This document shows, piece by piece, positions 7,736 to 17,369 of a stretch of DNA of 64,000 nt (within the stretch, counting starts at the first letter, position 1; each line of letters opens with the position of its first letter). The notes under the pieces are model-generated. The model ran no database searches and was not told where the DNA came from. It saw nothing but the letters and a program-made list of their open reading frames with translations. The translations under genes and the position numbers were made by a program. Source of the stretch: Fibrobacter sp. UWB13 (GTDB lineage Bacteria; Fibrobacterota; Fibrobacteria; Fibrobacterales; Fibrobacteraceae); NCBI RefSeq assembly GCF_900177805.1, contig NZ_FXAX01000001.1:1612001-1676000 (forward strand). The letters run 5' to 3'.

Positions 7736-9547
7736 CTACGCCGTTACGGCTTCAGATTCTACGGTTTCAAAACGCACGACCTGATTGCGGCCGCCATCCT
7801 TCGCCTTGTAGAGCGCCTGGTCGGCATTGTTCACCGCCTTCTTCATGTCCGTAAATTCCGGTTCCACAAGGAAGGCGCCAATGCTAACCGTCACGCGGAG
7901 CGGGTCCGTCAAGTGCACGTTGAATTCGAGCTTGCCCACCGCCTTGCGGATGCGTTCTGCCGTTTCAATCATGCCTTCCGGAGTCGTATCGATAAGCGCC
8001 ACCACAAATTCTTCGCCGCCATAGCGAGCCACGACATCAATTTCCTTGCGGATTTCACCGCTAATCGCCGTAGCAATACCCTTGATGACTTCGTCACCAA
8101 CCGGGTGTCCATACGTATCGTTCACGTTCTTGAAGTGGTCAATGTCCATCATCAAGACGCCAATATTATACTTCTTGCGGTCAGCGCGAATCTTTTCGGT
8201 GCGCAGCGTCTCTTGCAGAGAGCGGTGGTTCATGAGCCCAGTAAGGCCGTCGCGTGTAGCAAGGTCCTTGTCCTTTTCAACCTGACGGGCACGGGCGTAA
8301 GCAAAGCCTGCGACACCCGCAAATGCCTTGAGGAGTTTCTTTTCGTGATCCTGATAGCGGTTCGTGTAACGGCTTTCAAGGCAAATAGCAAGTTCAGCCG
8401 TTTTCGCTTCGGGTTCCGAAGCCACCGGCATTACAAACAACTGACGCAATTCCATATTGCGCTTTTCAGAATCGTTCAAACGAGGCACGTAATCGGTATA
8501 TCCCGACGTAAACGAACGGAACACCGGACGGTTCCTCATGAGAGCAAGAACAAAGATGCCCTTATCGGACAACGTAAATTTCTTATTGGCAAACTGCTCG
8601 GAATCCACACCCACGCAGTAGACCACACGACCGACACCTTCATCCAGCCTATCCATAGCGAGAATCGTCAAGCGGTCAAACGGGATATTTTCCTTCACGT
8701 ATTCGAACATCTGCTTGTAAATATCCTTGACCGTCATCGTCTGGAAGAACTTGCGCTGGTAGCGGTAAAGCGTACTGAACTGTTGCTGTTCGATGTAGTT
8801 CTGCGCCGAGGCATAGCTCTTGAAACTGACCATGTACATCGCATGCGAAATGAACGTAAGAGCCTGGGCTTCTGCAGCAGTAAACGCATTCGGGTGCAAG
8901 GAGTCCACCAAGATGATTCCCAAGCGGCGTTCTTCGCGGTCCAAGAGCGGCACACCGACCAAGGAGCGGATCATTCGATTTTCAATGTAGTACGGGAGGC
9001 GCTTGCCGACAAGCAAATCGCCTTCCAAAATGCGAGAGACTTCCGGGCGCAAAAGCTGGCTCAAGATACCCATGTTCTCGGTAATCTTAGCCCCCGTATC
9101 GATACAGTTCGGGATATCGCTCTGGAACGTTCTCAAACGGAACTCGGTTGCACTACCGCCATTCGTAAAAATCGTAATCGTGTTAGCCTGCGGCATCAAC
9201 ACCTTGAGGCAACGCAACATATCGCCAAACGCCTTGTCGACATCCGCATTAGCACGGGACCAGATCTGGTTCACACGGAGCGAGGAATTCGGTTCATTGG
9301 TATCCATCTTGACATCGTTCGTAAACTCGTTACGAATATCCGGAGACACAACCGGAGTAAGCGCCGTCGAACGCTTGTTCTTGATCACAGGAATAACAGT
9401 CGTGCCATTCGGGAGACTCGGACGGTTCATGATGGCAAGTGAAAACGCAACGACAGCAAAGGGGGTAAGGAAAAGAAACATGCCCCCCTGAAAAGCAAGA
9501 CCTATTAACGCACCAGCGACAACAAACAATATCTCAGATACGGACAT
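7736..9547 (-). CDS. Diguanylate cyclase with GAF domains (GGDEF)
   Basis: A 603-residue signalling protein that should make cyclic-di-GMP from two GTP. Two hydrophobic helices (about residues 5-40) anchor it in the membrane. Two GAF-like sensory modules follow (roughly 100-255 and 265-430). A C-terminal GGDEF domain has the intact active site ARYGGEEF. The usual product-inhibition site RxxD reads KEID, one residue out of register with R, so feedback inhibition may be weak. It lies between lptG (8-base gap) and a symporter (3-base gap), linking c-di-GMP to an envelope operon. Confidence 0.93.
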   Translation of the reverse strand: MSVSEILFVVAGALIGLAFQGGMFLFLTPFAVVAFSLAIMNRPSLPNGTTVIPVIKNKRSTALTPVVSPDIRNEFTNDVKMDTNEPNSSLRVNQIWSRANADVDKAFGDMLRCLKVLMPQANTITIFTNGGSATEFRLRTFQSDIPNCIDTGAKITENMGILSQLLRPEVSRILEGDLLVGKRLPYYIENRMIRSLVGVPLLDREERRLGIILVDSLHPNAFTAAEAQALTFISHAMYMVSFKSYASAQNYIEQQQFSTLYRYQRKFFQTMTVKDIYKQMFEYVKENIPFDRLTILAMDRLDEGVGRVVYCVGVDSEQFANKKFTLSDKGIFVLALMRNRPVFRSFTSGYTDYVPRLNDSEKRNMELRQLFVMPVASEPEAKTAELAICLESRYTNRYQDHEKKLLKAFAGVAGFAYARARQVEKDKDLATRDGLTGLMNHRSLQETLRTEKIRADRKKYNIGVLMMDIDHFKNVNDTYGHPVGDEVIKGIATAISGEIRKEIDVVARYGGEEFVVALIDTTPEGMIETAERIRKAVGKLEFNVHLTDPLRVTVSIGAFLVEPEFTDMKKAVNNADQALYKAKDGGRNQVVRFETVESEAVTA

Positions 9548-9555
9548 ACAACCCT

Positions 9556-10656
9556 CTACAAGCGGAATGATCTATATAACATGACAAATGCGAGACTGGC
9601 ATAAATAAAGTGACTGTTCCACGCCGCCCAGAACGGCGACAGAGCCCCGTTTTCACCCATTTTAAGTCCAATCCTCTCTAGAATATAATAGCTAAAAACA
9701 AGCAACAAGCCAACACCAAATTTCTGGGAGAGCCCCCCAGAACGGCTATACCGGTGGCAAAGCGCAGCCCCTATCAAAAGGACAATCAGGTTCATCCAGT
9801 GTGCGGAATACTTAAACTGGAGCGCCGTCTCCATCGCACGGGTATCTTCACCTGAACGGCGAAGCACATCGATACGAGCCTTGACCATCTTGGAGTCCAT
9901 TTCGTCGGCAAGCTGCCTTTCGTTAATCAAGTCATTCGGGTGCGTGCTGACCTTGCCCTTCATATTTGCAAAACGGACCGGGAAAACCTGAACGGAACCA
10001 TCCTTTTTGAACTTGCGGTGGAACCCGTTTTCGAACCTCCAGAATCCATCACCGGTCACAGAATCTTTTACGATCCAGCGGATGGCACGAACATCGTAAC
10101 GTTCGACCAGACGCCCTTGCTCGCGGATCAGGAGAACCACATCTCGCCCGACTTTACTTTTGCCCGAGTAATGCTTGAAGAACCAGCTATTCTTTTCGCT
10201 ATCAATAAACGTAAAGTCCTGTTTTTCCTTGATGCGCGGGTTCTTACGCTTTTGCGCGTTGGTTTCCATGATTTCAAAGCGTTTGTGGTTAGCATCCGGG
10301 AGCCAATGTTCACTCATTTCGTACGAGCCAATCGACATGAGGATGCCCAAGAAGAATATCGGCATTAGCGTCTTGAACGGACTTTGGCCCGAGCTCTGCA
10401 TCGCACACATTTCGAGGTGGCGTGCCATATTGCCCACCGATGCTAGGACCGCAATAAACAGAGCGACCGGGGTAATCAAGTACAAAATATACGGAAGGTA
10501 GCTCAAGTAGTAATCGGTCACCGCCTTCATCTCTCGGGCTGACCAGGTCTTGATATTACCGACAAAGTCAATTACCACAAAGATAAGGACTGCACCGCAG
10601 ACCACGATGAGGAACATCTTCAAAAAATTCCAGATAAGGTATCTTGAAAATTTCAT
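9556..10656 (-). CDS. lptG: LPS export permease LptG
   Basis: A 366-residue permease of the YjgP/YjgQ family, likely the LptG half of the LptB2FG transporter that extracts lipopolysaccharide from the inner membrane. Three N-terminal helices are followed by a periplasmic beta-jellyroll domain (about 125-265) and three C-terminal helices. The order LptF then LptG, overlapping by four bases, is the usual one and is the main basis for the naming. The length fits LptG (about 360). The ATPase LptB is not in the window. Confidence 0.82.
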   Translation of the reverse strand: MKFSRYLIWNFLKMFLIVVCGAVLIFVVIDFVGNIKTWSAREMKAVTDYYLSYLPYILYLITPVALFIAVLASVGNMARHLEMCAMQSSGQSPFKTLMPIFFLGILMSIGSYEMSEHWLPDANHKRFEIMETNAQKRKNPRIKEKQDFTFIDSEKNSWFFKHYSGKSKVGRDVVLLIREQGRLVERYDVRAIRWIVKDSVTGDGFWRFENGFHRKFKKDGSVQVFPVRFANMKGKVSTHPNDLINERQLADEMDSKMVKARIDVLRRSGEDTRAMETALQFKYSAHWMNLIVLLIGAALCHRYSRSGGLSQKFGVGLLLVFSYYILERIGLKMGENGALSPFWAAWNSHFIYASLAFVMLYRSFRL

Positions 10657-12053
10657 CCGAACCTCTTCGTGATTTTACCAAAGAATCGACCAATCTTCCT
10701 AAAGAAGCGGGAAATTTTGGAATCGCCCGAGAAGCGGTCGCGAATCATCGCACGCGTCAGGAATATGCCGAATATGCCGATAATGATATTCGAAATCCAC
10801 ATGGCAAGTTCCGGAGAGACCACCAGGCGGTCGGCAAGGTTTTCGCCACCGATAAGGCAAATCCAGTAGATGACAAAGAACGCAAGGCTATAGAGAATGC
10901 CTGTGCCAATGCCACCCTTGCGCGCCATGATTCCAAGCGGAGCGCCGATCAGCACGAACACAAAGCATGCAAAAGCGGTGCTGAACTTTTTGTGGATTTC
11001 AACCATGTACTGGGCGGCACGCTTGAGTTCGCCTTCCATGCGCCCCCAGGCACGTTCTGTGGCACGAAGCGAAGCCGTTTCCTGCACGCGAACTTTACGG
11101 AGGCTCTGCACAATCTGCATCGAATCGCCCAAAGGAAGTCCCTTGACGTCAGCCGAGAGAACACTATCGCCATCGACAAAATCACGGATGCGAAGGAGAG
11201 TCGGCAAGCGGCGGGTCTTGGCTTGCACTGCTGCCGTATCGTAGTTCTTACGGGCTTCCGTCACCACGTCCCACATCATTTCGACAGGCATTTCGCGGTC
11301 ACTGCGGTAACTGCGGCTGCGGCGTTCCAAGCGGTCATCCACATTCTGCATCGCAAGATCCTGCGAGAAGAATCGGATGCGGAAGTAGTTATCGGCATCA
11401 TCCGGATCAACGAGATGCGTTTCACCACTGCGAAGCCTAAGCATGAGAGTCGCACCGTTGTCCACATAGTCCATCGAGGCGCTATCGGCATAGACAATAC
11501 GCGGAGCGCCCTTCTTTTCCATTTCGAAAATCTGGATCCCGTACAAGGTTCCCGACACGGGGTCAATTCGGTTTACCCAAAGTTGCACGCCGGGGAACTG
11601 CGTAATCAGGCGCCCGGCATCAATAAACACGTGCGGTTTCTTGCGCGACACCGCATTCATGAGTTCCACAGACCTATGGTTTGCCTCCGGGAGCACCCAG
11701 TTATTGAACACGACCATCAAGACCGAGAGAAGCAGCGCCACAAGCAACACCGGGCGCATCAGCGACAAAGGCGATATGCCTGCTGCCTTGACCGCCGTAA
11801 TTTCCTGGTCGCCAGACATACGACCAAACGTCATGAGGCTTGCGACAAGCACCGCCATCGGGATCGACAGCGAAAGCATCCACGCCAAGTTGAGCACAAA
11901 AATTTCAAGAACTGTAGATGTAGGCAAGCCCTTGGACAACACATTGTCCAAGATTTTGACCAAAAAGTCAACTACAAACAAAAAAGTAATGCCAAAGAGC
12001 GACGCCAAAAAAGGGGCAATTAGCTCTTTCAAGACATAGCGGACTAAAATCAT
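10653..12053 (-). CDS. lptF: LPS export permease LptF
   Basis: A 466-residue YjgP/YjgQ permease with helices at the N-terminus (about 5-120), a periplasmic jellyroll domain and C-terminal helices ending near residue 440. It is about 100 residues longer than E. coli LptF; the extra length is in the periplasmic part, which has a charged stretch (about 230-340) rich in Arg and Ser. It is the first gene of the run and diverges from bamD, so a shared control region of about 60 bases may coordinate LPS export and outer-membrane protein assembly. Confidence 0.82.
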   Translation of the reverse strand: MILVRYVLKELIAPFLASLFGITFLFVVDFLVKILDNVLSKGLPTSTVLEIFVLNLAWMLSLSIPMAVLVASLMTFGRMSGDQEITAVKAAGISPLSLMRPVLLVALLLSVLMVVFNNWVLPEANHRSVELMNAVSRKKPHVFIDAGRLITQFPGVQLWVNRIDPVSGTLYGIQIFEMEKKGAPRIVYADSASMDYVDNGATLMLRLRSGETHLVDPDDADNYFRIRFFSQDLAMQNVDDRLERRSRSYRSDREMPVEMMWDVVTEARKNYDTAAVQAKTRRLPTLLRIRDFVDGDSVLSADVKGLPLGDSMQIVQSLRKVRVQETASLRATERAWGRMEGELKRAAQYMVEIHKKFSTAFACFVFVLIGAPLGIMARKGGIGTGILYSLAFFVIYWICLIGGENLADRLVVSPELAMWISNIIIGIFGIFLTRAMIRDRFSGDSKISRFFRKIGRFFGKITKRFG

Positions 12054-12117
12054 TTTTCTCTAGAGTCGTTTTTTTCTACTTTACAGCGTGAAAGTTAGAA
12101 TTAACCAAAGAAAAAAA

Positions 12118-12969
12118 ATGAAAAAAGTTTTCAAGTATACCCTGTTCGTTCCTTTTTTCCTTTATATGGCAACTGTGATGGGTTGTTCTTCGACCTCCAA
12201 CAAAAAAATGACCCACACGGAATGGTGCAAAACGCGCTACGAAGCCGCCGAAGAACTCTACAAGGCAAAAAAATACGGCAGAGCCACCGAAAAACTCGAA
12301 GAAATCCTTTCTACCTGCGCCGGTTCCGGATACATGGAACAAGCCCAGTTCTTGCTTGCCGAAAGCCGTTTCAACCTGGAGCAGTGGATTGAAGCCCGTG
12401 GCGAATACGGAAGCTTTATCGTAAACTTCCCGGGTTCTCCGTTTGCTGAAACCGCCGAATTCCGCAAGGCAGTCTCTTCGTTCAACATGGAATACAAGAT
12501 TGACCGCGACGAATCCAACACGACAACCGCCATGAAGGATTTTGAACGCTACTTGGCAAACCACCCGGAAACCCCGCTCCGCGACTCCGTCAACTACTAC
12601 TACAACCTCCTCGTCGACCGCGTTGCCGAAAAGGAATTCCAGACGGGCCGCCTCTACTTGCGCATGGAAAAGCCGCAGGCAGCCGTCATCTACTTCAAGG
12701 AATTTTTGGAAACGTACCCCAAGGCAAAACGCCGCCAGGAAGTACTCTTCCTCATCTCCGACGCTTACACGGACCTCGACCAGTTTGAACCGGCAAGGCA
12801 GTACCTCGCCATCGCCCAGAACGAAGCCAGCGATGATCAGGACATTCAAAAGCGCGTGAAAAAGGCTGAAGCCAAAATCGCTAGCGCCGAAGAATCCTAC
12901 GAAAAGCGCCTGAAGAAAGAATCTGAAAAGAAGCGCCTCCAGAAAGAAGAAAAGAAACTGGCTGAATAA
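12118..12969 (+). CDS. bamD: Outer-membrane assembly lipoprotein BamD (YfiO family)
   Basis: BamD is the TPR lipoprotein that works with BamA to insert beta-barrel proteins into the outer membrane. The 283-residue protein has a signal peptide ending ATVMGC, with C23 as lipidation site. TPR-like helices follow from about 35 to 245 (for example YKAKKYGRATEKLEEIL and FAETAEFRKAVSSF), then a highly charged Lys/Glu tail (about 250-283) likely to be coiled coil. The start at 12118 is preferred to the GTG at 12088 because it begins the signal peptide directly. It heads a plus-strand operon with the barrel and PHP genes. Confidence 0.85.
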   Translation: MKKVFKYTLFVPFFLYMATVMGCSSTSNKKMTHTEWCKTRYEAAEELYKAKKYGRATEKLEEILSTCAGSGYMEQAQFLLAESRFNLEQWIEARGEYGSFIVNFPGSPFAETAEFRKAVSSFNMEYKIDRDESNTTTAMKDFERYLANHPETPLRDSVNYYYNLLVDRVAEKEFQTGRLYLRMEKPQAAVIYFKEFLETYPKAKRRQEVLFLISDAYTDLDQFEPARQYLAIAQNEASDDQDIQKRVKKAEAKIASAEESYEKRLKKESEKKRLQKEEKKLAE

Positions 12970-12978
12970 GGCAACAGG

Positions 12979-14136
12979 ATGAAATCGAAATCCGGAAAGA
13001 TATTTTCACTTTTGGCATCTTTGCTGTTCTCTGCAAATGCCTTTGCTGCAAGTGAAGAAAAACTGGATCACGACAATTCCATCCTTTCTGTATTTGTACA
13101 GCCGTCGATTTCGTTCATCAGCTTTGAAGAACGAAAATACTTCCAAGAAGCCATCGATACCATTTATTACGGATTTAGGGCAGAAGCCGTTACCAGCGCC
13201 GAAACGCTAAACGTCGCCAAGCAGGATTTCCAAAAAGTGAACTTCTGCTTCCCGATTACGGCAGGTATCCAGTGGCAATTCATGGAAGACCAATTTTTAA
13301 GCGCGGGCATCGGATTTATCTACGACAATGAATCAGTCGTCTTGACCGACCGCAGGAGCGGCACCCACAGTTACGAATACACGCTGCAAGGCATTCCGCT
13401 GTTCCTCGAATACCGCTTGGCACTCCCCAAGAACTTCATCACGCTCAGCACGGGCGGGCTCTTTAGCATAGCCGTCCGTTGGTACTGGGTGTTACCGGGC
13501 ACAGAAATCTACACGACCTGGGGTTACCTCGGTGCAGAAACTCCACTCCTTGGAGCAGGCTTTGGCGTAAGCGTGGGTTACCTTTTTGCAAGCTGGAAAA
13601 ACTTTAAACTCTATGGCGATATTGGGTTCAATTCCATTTCGGTGAAGTCGGACAAGAAGTTCTCGGACATCGTCCCGAACGGTCCGGAAGAAAAAGCAAA
13701 GTGGAACTTGGGTGGAATTCAGTTGCAAATCAGAGGTTCTTTTGGTTTCTGGAACAAGCCGGAACCCAAAGACGATGAAGATGACGACGACGATGACGAT
13801 GGAGACAAGAAACCCAAAGTCAAATTTATCGACGATACGAAAAAAGATTCTGTGAAGGTCGATTCAGTGAATGTCGCCGCACAGGATAGCGCAAAGATTG
13901 ATACGAGCGTAGTTCGTGATACATCCGCAGTGCAAGACTCCGCCGGAATTGCAGATTCACGGAAAACTGCAGTGCAAGATTCAACAGCTGCACAAGATTC
14001 CGCAAAAATCGATACGAGCGTCATGAAAGCTTCTGTTGGTACGGCTCCGGAAAATGCGCCGAAAAATGCGCCCGCACCACAAGACGCGCCTAAAAAGAGC
14101 GCGGATCCTGCAAACGTAAAATCAAAAGGTGACTGA
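12979..14136 (+). CDS. Outer-membrane beta-barrel protein with acidic and Asp-Ser-Ala repeat tail
   Basis: Not recognised as a named family. The 385-residue protein has a signal peptide (cleavage after NAFA, about residue 23). Alternating hydrophobic strands with aromatic belts follow to about residue 255, consistent with a small barrel of the OmpW/OmpX type. Then comes a run of aspartates (DDEDDDDDDDGD) and a tail with near-repeats of AQDSAKIDTSV and VQDS, ending in a Pro/Ala/Lys-rich stretch. It lies nine bases after bamD and overlaps the PHP gene by one base, so the three are probably cotranscribed. The acidic run could bind divalent cations; this is inference. Confidence 0.6.
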   Translation: MKSKSGKIFSLLASLLFSANAFAASEEKLDHDNSILSVFVQPSISFISFEERKYFQEAIDTIYYGFRAEAVTSAETLNVAKQDFQKVNFCFPITAGIQWQFMEDQFLSAGIGFIYDNESVVLTDRRSGTHSYEYTLQGIPLFLEYRLALPKNFITLSTGGLFSIAVRWYWVLPGTEIYTTWGYLGAETPLLGAGFGVSVGYLFASWKNFKLYGDIGFNSISVKSDKKFSDIVPNGPEEKAKWNLGGIQLQIRGSFGFWNKPEPKDDEDDDDDDDGDKKPKVKFIDDTKKDSVKVDSVNVAAQDSAKIDTSVVRDTSAVQDSAGIADSRKTAVQDSTAAQDSAKIDTSVMKASVGTAPENAPKNAPAPQDAPKKSADPANVKSKGD

Positions 14137-15755
14137 TGAGTTTTTGGCCGGGGGAAAAATTGCGTTATGCAGAAACGCATTTTAAGTTCAAGCTACCCTG
14201 GTCGCTCCTTTACAAGCCGTGGCCCGAAATTATTTTCGATGCGCCGTTCCAGTTTGTGCCAGGCATCGAACCTTACCTCTGGATTGTCGTGCGCGATGCA
14301 GACCATTTCCCGACAATCATAAAAAGTGCGGAAATCGTTTTAAAAGCGCAGGCACAAGAAACGCAACAAGATGCGTTGCAATTACAAGACGCGCCGCAGC
14401 CGGACATCGTCATTTGCAAAGAATTGAATATCGAAGTCCGCGAACAGATGAAATTCATTCCGCTTGCGCTTGGGAAAATTCCGACAGGCACATACGAAGC
14501 CCATTGCAAATTGACCGTCGAACGCGAAGGCAAATCGCAAACGTTTGAGCGCTGGAACTTGCCAAGACTCAAGCATGTTCCGCTCCGCTTTAAAGTCCTG
14601 AACGAGATGCCGCCCATCGCCCCCGGCTACGCCGCGGGCGAAATGCACTGTCACACGCACTACTCCGCAGACCATGTGGAATACGGCGCCATACCAGAAG
14701 TTTTGCAGCTCGCCGCCAAAGCGGTCGGGCTCGACTTTGTAAGCTGCACGGACCACGCCTACGACTTTGCATTCACACAAGAAGATTACACCAAGGAAGC
14801 GGACTCGCCTGTACCGAGATTCCAGAAATTGCGCGAAGAGATTGCAGCGCTCCCAAAGAAAGATGAAAACGGCAACGACATGCCGCTCATGCTCGCAGGC
14901 GAAGAAGTATCTGCCGGGAACAGCAAAGGCGAGAATGTACACATGACTGTCCTCGCCCCCGAAGGTTACCTCCCGGGGCTCGGCGACTGCGGCCGCTATT
15001 GGCTTGAAAACAGACCAACGCGTAGCATCAAGCAAATCCTGAACATGACCGAAGCGCACTGCTTCGCAGCGCACCCGTTCCAGCAAATGGGAATGTTGGA
15101 AAAGTTCGTGTTCCGTCGCGGTTACTGGAAGCCCGAAGATTTGCAGTTGAAAAACAAGCACTCTATTCGCGGACTGCAATTCTGGAACGGCATCCGCGAT
15201 GAAGGATTCAAGCTTGGCAGAGAATTTTGGATAAATGAATTAGGCAAAGGCAATTACCTGCTCCCCATCGGCGGGAACGACGCCCACGGTGATTTGAACA
15301 GCATGACCGCCGTTGACTTACCGCTCATTTCGCTCAAGCACACCCGTGCGCATACTTTCGGAAATGTAAGAACGGTGATTAAACTAGATGAGAGTGGAGC
15401 AAAACAAAAGTCCCCACTCACCCTCGCCACCATCAACACAGCGTTCGCCGCAGACAACTGCTACATCACGGACGGTCCGGCCCTCTGGTGGGAACGCGAC
15501 AACAACGGTATCACGTTCCATGCCCGCAGCAACAAAGAAACCGGCGGCGGTTTCCGCTACGTCCGCATTTACGGTCGCCGCATACAGCCAAACGGCAAGC
15601 TCGCCCCCGAAGAAGAAGTCATGATCGGGAGCCTCATCGCGACTCCCGACCACGCCGACATTCCGGTCGCGACACTCGGCTTTGCCTACGTCCGCGCCGA
15701 ATGTGAAACGGCAACCGGCAAGTTCGCCCTCACCTCGGCAGCAAAGTTGCTCTGA
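14136..15755 (+). CDS. PHP-domain metallohydrolase (CehA/McbA-like)
   Basis: A 539-residue protein whose centre is a PHP-type metal-dependent phosphoesterase domain. Metal-binding motifs in order are EMHCHTHYSADH (about 169-180), SCTDHAYDF (near 205), the GEEV segment (near 255), HCFAAHPFQ (near 310) and GGNDAHGD (near 380). CehA/McbA-type enzymes belong to this superfamily and act on varied ester or carbamate substrates; the substrate here is unknown. The N-terminal 160 residues are a beta-rich domain of unknown role. No signal peptide is evident. It is the last gene of the bamD run. Confidence 0.78.
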   Translation: MSFWPGEKLRYAETHFKFKLPWSLLYKPWPEIIFDAPFQFVPGIEPYLWIVVRDADHFPTIIKSAEIVLKAQAQETQQDALQLQDAPQPDIVICKELNIEVREQMKFIPLALGKIPTGTYEAHCKLTVEREGKSQTFERWNLPRLKHVPLRFKVLNEMPPIAPGYAAGEMHCHTHYSADHVEYGAIPEVLQLAAKAVGLDFVSCTDHAYDFAFTQEDYTKEADSPVPRFQKLREEIAALPKKDENGNDMPLMLAGEEVSAGNSKGENVHMTVLAPEGYLPGLGDCGRYWLENRPTRSIKQILNMTEAHCFAAHPFQQMGMLEKFVFRRGYWKPEDLQLKNKHSIRGLQFWNGIRDEGFKLGREFWINELGKGNYLLPIGGNDAHGDLNSMTAVDLPLISLKHTRAHTFGNVRTVIKLDESGAKQKSPLTLATINTAFAADNCYITDGPALWWERDNNGITFHARSNKETGGGFRYVRIYGRRIQPNGKLAPEEEVMIGSLIATPDHADIPVATLGFAYVRAECETATGKFALTSAAKLL

Positions 15756-15758
15756 CAG

Positions 15759-15850
15759 CGTTTCAAAAAAGTCCTTAAGTATTTGTTTTTGAAACGTTTG
15801 TATGTTATCTTTTGAATAGATAGCGAATCTATTTGAGCTAATTTTAGCTC
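15759..15850. other. Three consecutive hairpins before the rhomboid gene
   Basis: Stems are CGTTTCAAAAA (15759-15769) with TTTTTGAAACG (15786-15796), ATAGAT (15816-15821) with ATCTAT (15827-15832), and GAGCT (15835-15839) with AGCTC (15846-15850). The first may end the bamD operon; the others could be a leader or operators for the rhomboid gene. No known riboswitch was recognised in the 178-base gap. Confidence 0.4.
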
Positions 15851-15933
15851 TCTGGGTTTGTTTGAGGTAAATTTCCTTTTTTGGCACGGAGTTTGCATTT
15901 AAGGAAAAGTTTCCAAAAATCAGGAAGGTTGCC

Positions 15934-16977
15934 ATGCCACACTTTATGTCGCCCATGATTCGCCGCAGGCCATCCGCCGAAGAATCGCGCTCAACCTCTG
16001 CAAATCAAGAGTCCGCGCAACCTTCAATTGTACAAAGCATCGATTTTTCACAGCCAACACAGCCTTCGACTGAACAAAGCGCCGAGCAATCCGCGCCGTC
16101 CGAAGAACAGCAACAAATTCTGCCCGATGTCCGCGTGAGCGAAGGCGGTTTCAGGCAAATCCGCGACGAGAGTCTCGTGCTTTTGTCGCAAGGCATTACG
16201 CACCGCATCGAACGCTCCGAAGAAGGTCCGTTCCAGATTTTTGTGGAGCCCGAAAAACGCCGCATGGCACAATTCCAAATTCGTCTTTACCACCACGAAA
16301 ATCCACCGCTCGACGAGAATCCGCCCCTCCCGCTAAAGCTTACGCTACACCCGCTCTGGGTGCTTGCCATTCCCATCATTTGCACGCTCTTAGATTTTTC
16401 TGACATCTCCGTTCAAATGCACAATTCAGGCATTGCCGATGCCTCCAAAATTCTACGCGGAGAATGGTGGCGCACGATTACAGCCATGACGCTCCATGCC
16501 GACAGCCGCCATCTCGGGAGTAACCTCGTATCGGGATTTCTCGCTTTGAGCCTATTGCACTACCGCATCCCACTTGCAAAGCTCGTGCCTTTCCTAGCGG
16601 TCGCCAGTGCCGTTGCCAACTTCTTCGTAGCGCTTACCGTGCAAACAAGCTTCCGTTCGCTCGGCTTTTCCGGCTTCGTTTTTGCAACCATCGGTTGCCT
16701 CGCCGTCATCGAGTTCCGTCTCATGCCGCGCGAAACGCACGGCATGCTCCGTCGCTTTGCGCCGCTCTGCGGCGCCGCCTCGCTTGCCGTATTCCTCGGT
16801 CTTGGCGAAAACGCAGACATCCTCGGTCACTTTTACGGTTTTATAGCGGGCCTGCTTTGCGGATTCATCCCCACAAAAAAGACGCTCCGCTGGGGAGCGC
16901 CTACTACAGCCGCCGACATCTTTGGAGTCCTCGCCTACTACGCATTGTTCGCCGTAGGCTGGGCATTAGCCCTTTAA
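15934..16977 (+). CDS. Rhomboid-family intramembrane serine protease
   Basis: Rhomboids cleave transmembrane segments inside the bilayer. The 347-residue protein has a Ser/Gln/Glu-rich soluble N-terminal region (1-135) and a rhomboid core from about 140 to 347. The catalytic dyad is visible as S246 in the GFSG motif and H299 in the GHFYGF motif. HLGSN (H193, N197) supplies the oxyanion-side residues, and WWRTITAMTLH is the family's L1 region. Substrates are unknown. It is probably transcribed on its own after a structured gap and converges on the small lipoprotein gene. Confidence 0.88.
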   Translation: MPHFMSPMIRRRPSAEESRSTSANQESAQPSIVQSIDFSQPTQPSTEQSAEQSAPSEEQQQILPDVRVSEGGFRQIRDESLVLLSQGITHRIERSEEGPFQIFVEPEKRRMAQFQIRLYHHENPPLDENPPLPLKLTLHPLWVLAIPIICTLLDFSDISVQMHNSGIADASKILRGEWWRTITAMTLHADSRHLGSNLVSGFLALSLLHYRIPLAKLVPFLAVASAVANFFVALTVQTSFRSLGFSGFVFATIGCLAVIEFRLMPRETHGMLRRFAPLCGAASLAVFLGLGENADILGHFYGFIAGLLCGFIPTKKTLRWGAPTTAADIFGVLAYYALFAVGWALAL

Positions 16978-16985
16978 CAACAGGC

Positions 16986-17276
16986 CTACAGCGTAGGCAC
17001 AGCTTTTGCATTCTTGTCGTTTAGCTTTTTCAATTCAATAAAGAACTTTTCAACGACCTGTTTCTGGATGCGTTTCTGTTCTTCTTCAGTAAAATTGTGA
17101 TTGCGCGTACGAAATTCTACAGCGAGCTGATCGCACTTCGCCTCGTCGTACTCGTGCGTTTCGCACTTGATTCCGCTATCAACCACATCGTTCACAAACT
17201 TTTCCGGGGAATCTCCACATGCAGTGAATAACAATGACAAAAAAATCATTGTTAAAGACCATAAAAACATTTTCAT
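16986..17276 (-). CDS. Small hypothetical lipoprotein
   Basis: Not recognised beyond being a lipoprotein. The 96-residue product has a signal peptide ending LLFTAC (C20) followed by a soluble domain of about 75 residues with two cysteines (in KCETHEYDEAKC). The C-terminal half is strongly charged and probably helical. The start at 17276 follows GGGAGG with proper spacing; the ATG at 17291 is part of that ribosome-binding region. It converges with the rhomboid gene, nine bases apart. Confidence 0.7.
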   Translation of the reverse strand: MKMFLWSLTMIFLSLLFTACGDSPEKFVNDVVDSGIKCETHEYDEAKCDQLAVEFRTRNHNFTEEEQKRIQKQVVEKFFIELKKLNDKNAKAVPTL

Positions 17277-17369
17277 GGTGCACCCTCCCATTTTAGGTTG
17301 TGTATAATACCAATATACTCTTTAAAAGCGCGCCCGTTTGTAAATTGATTTTTATGATGAGAAATCAAT

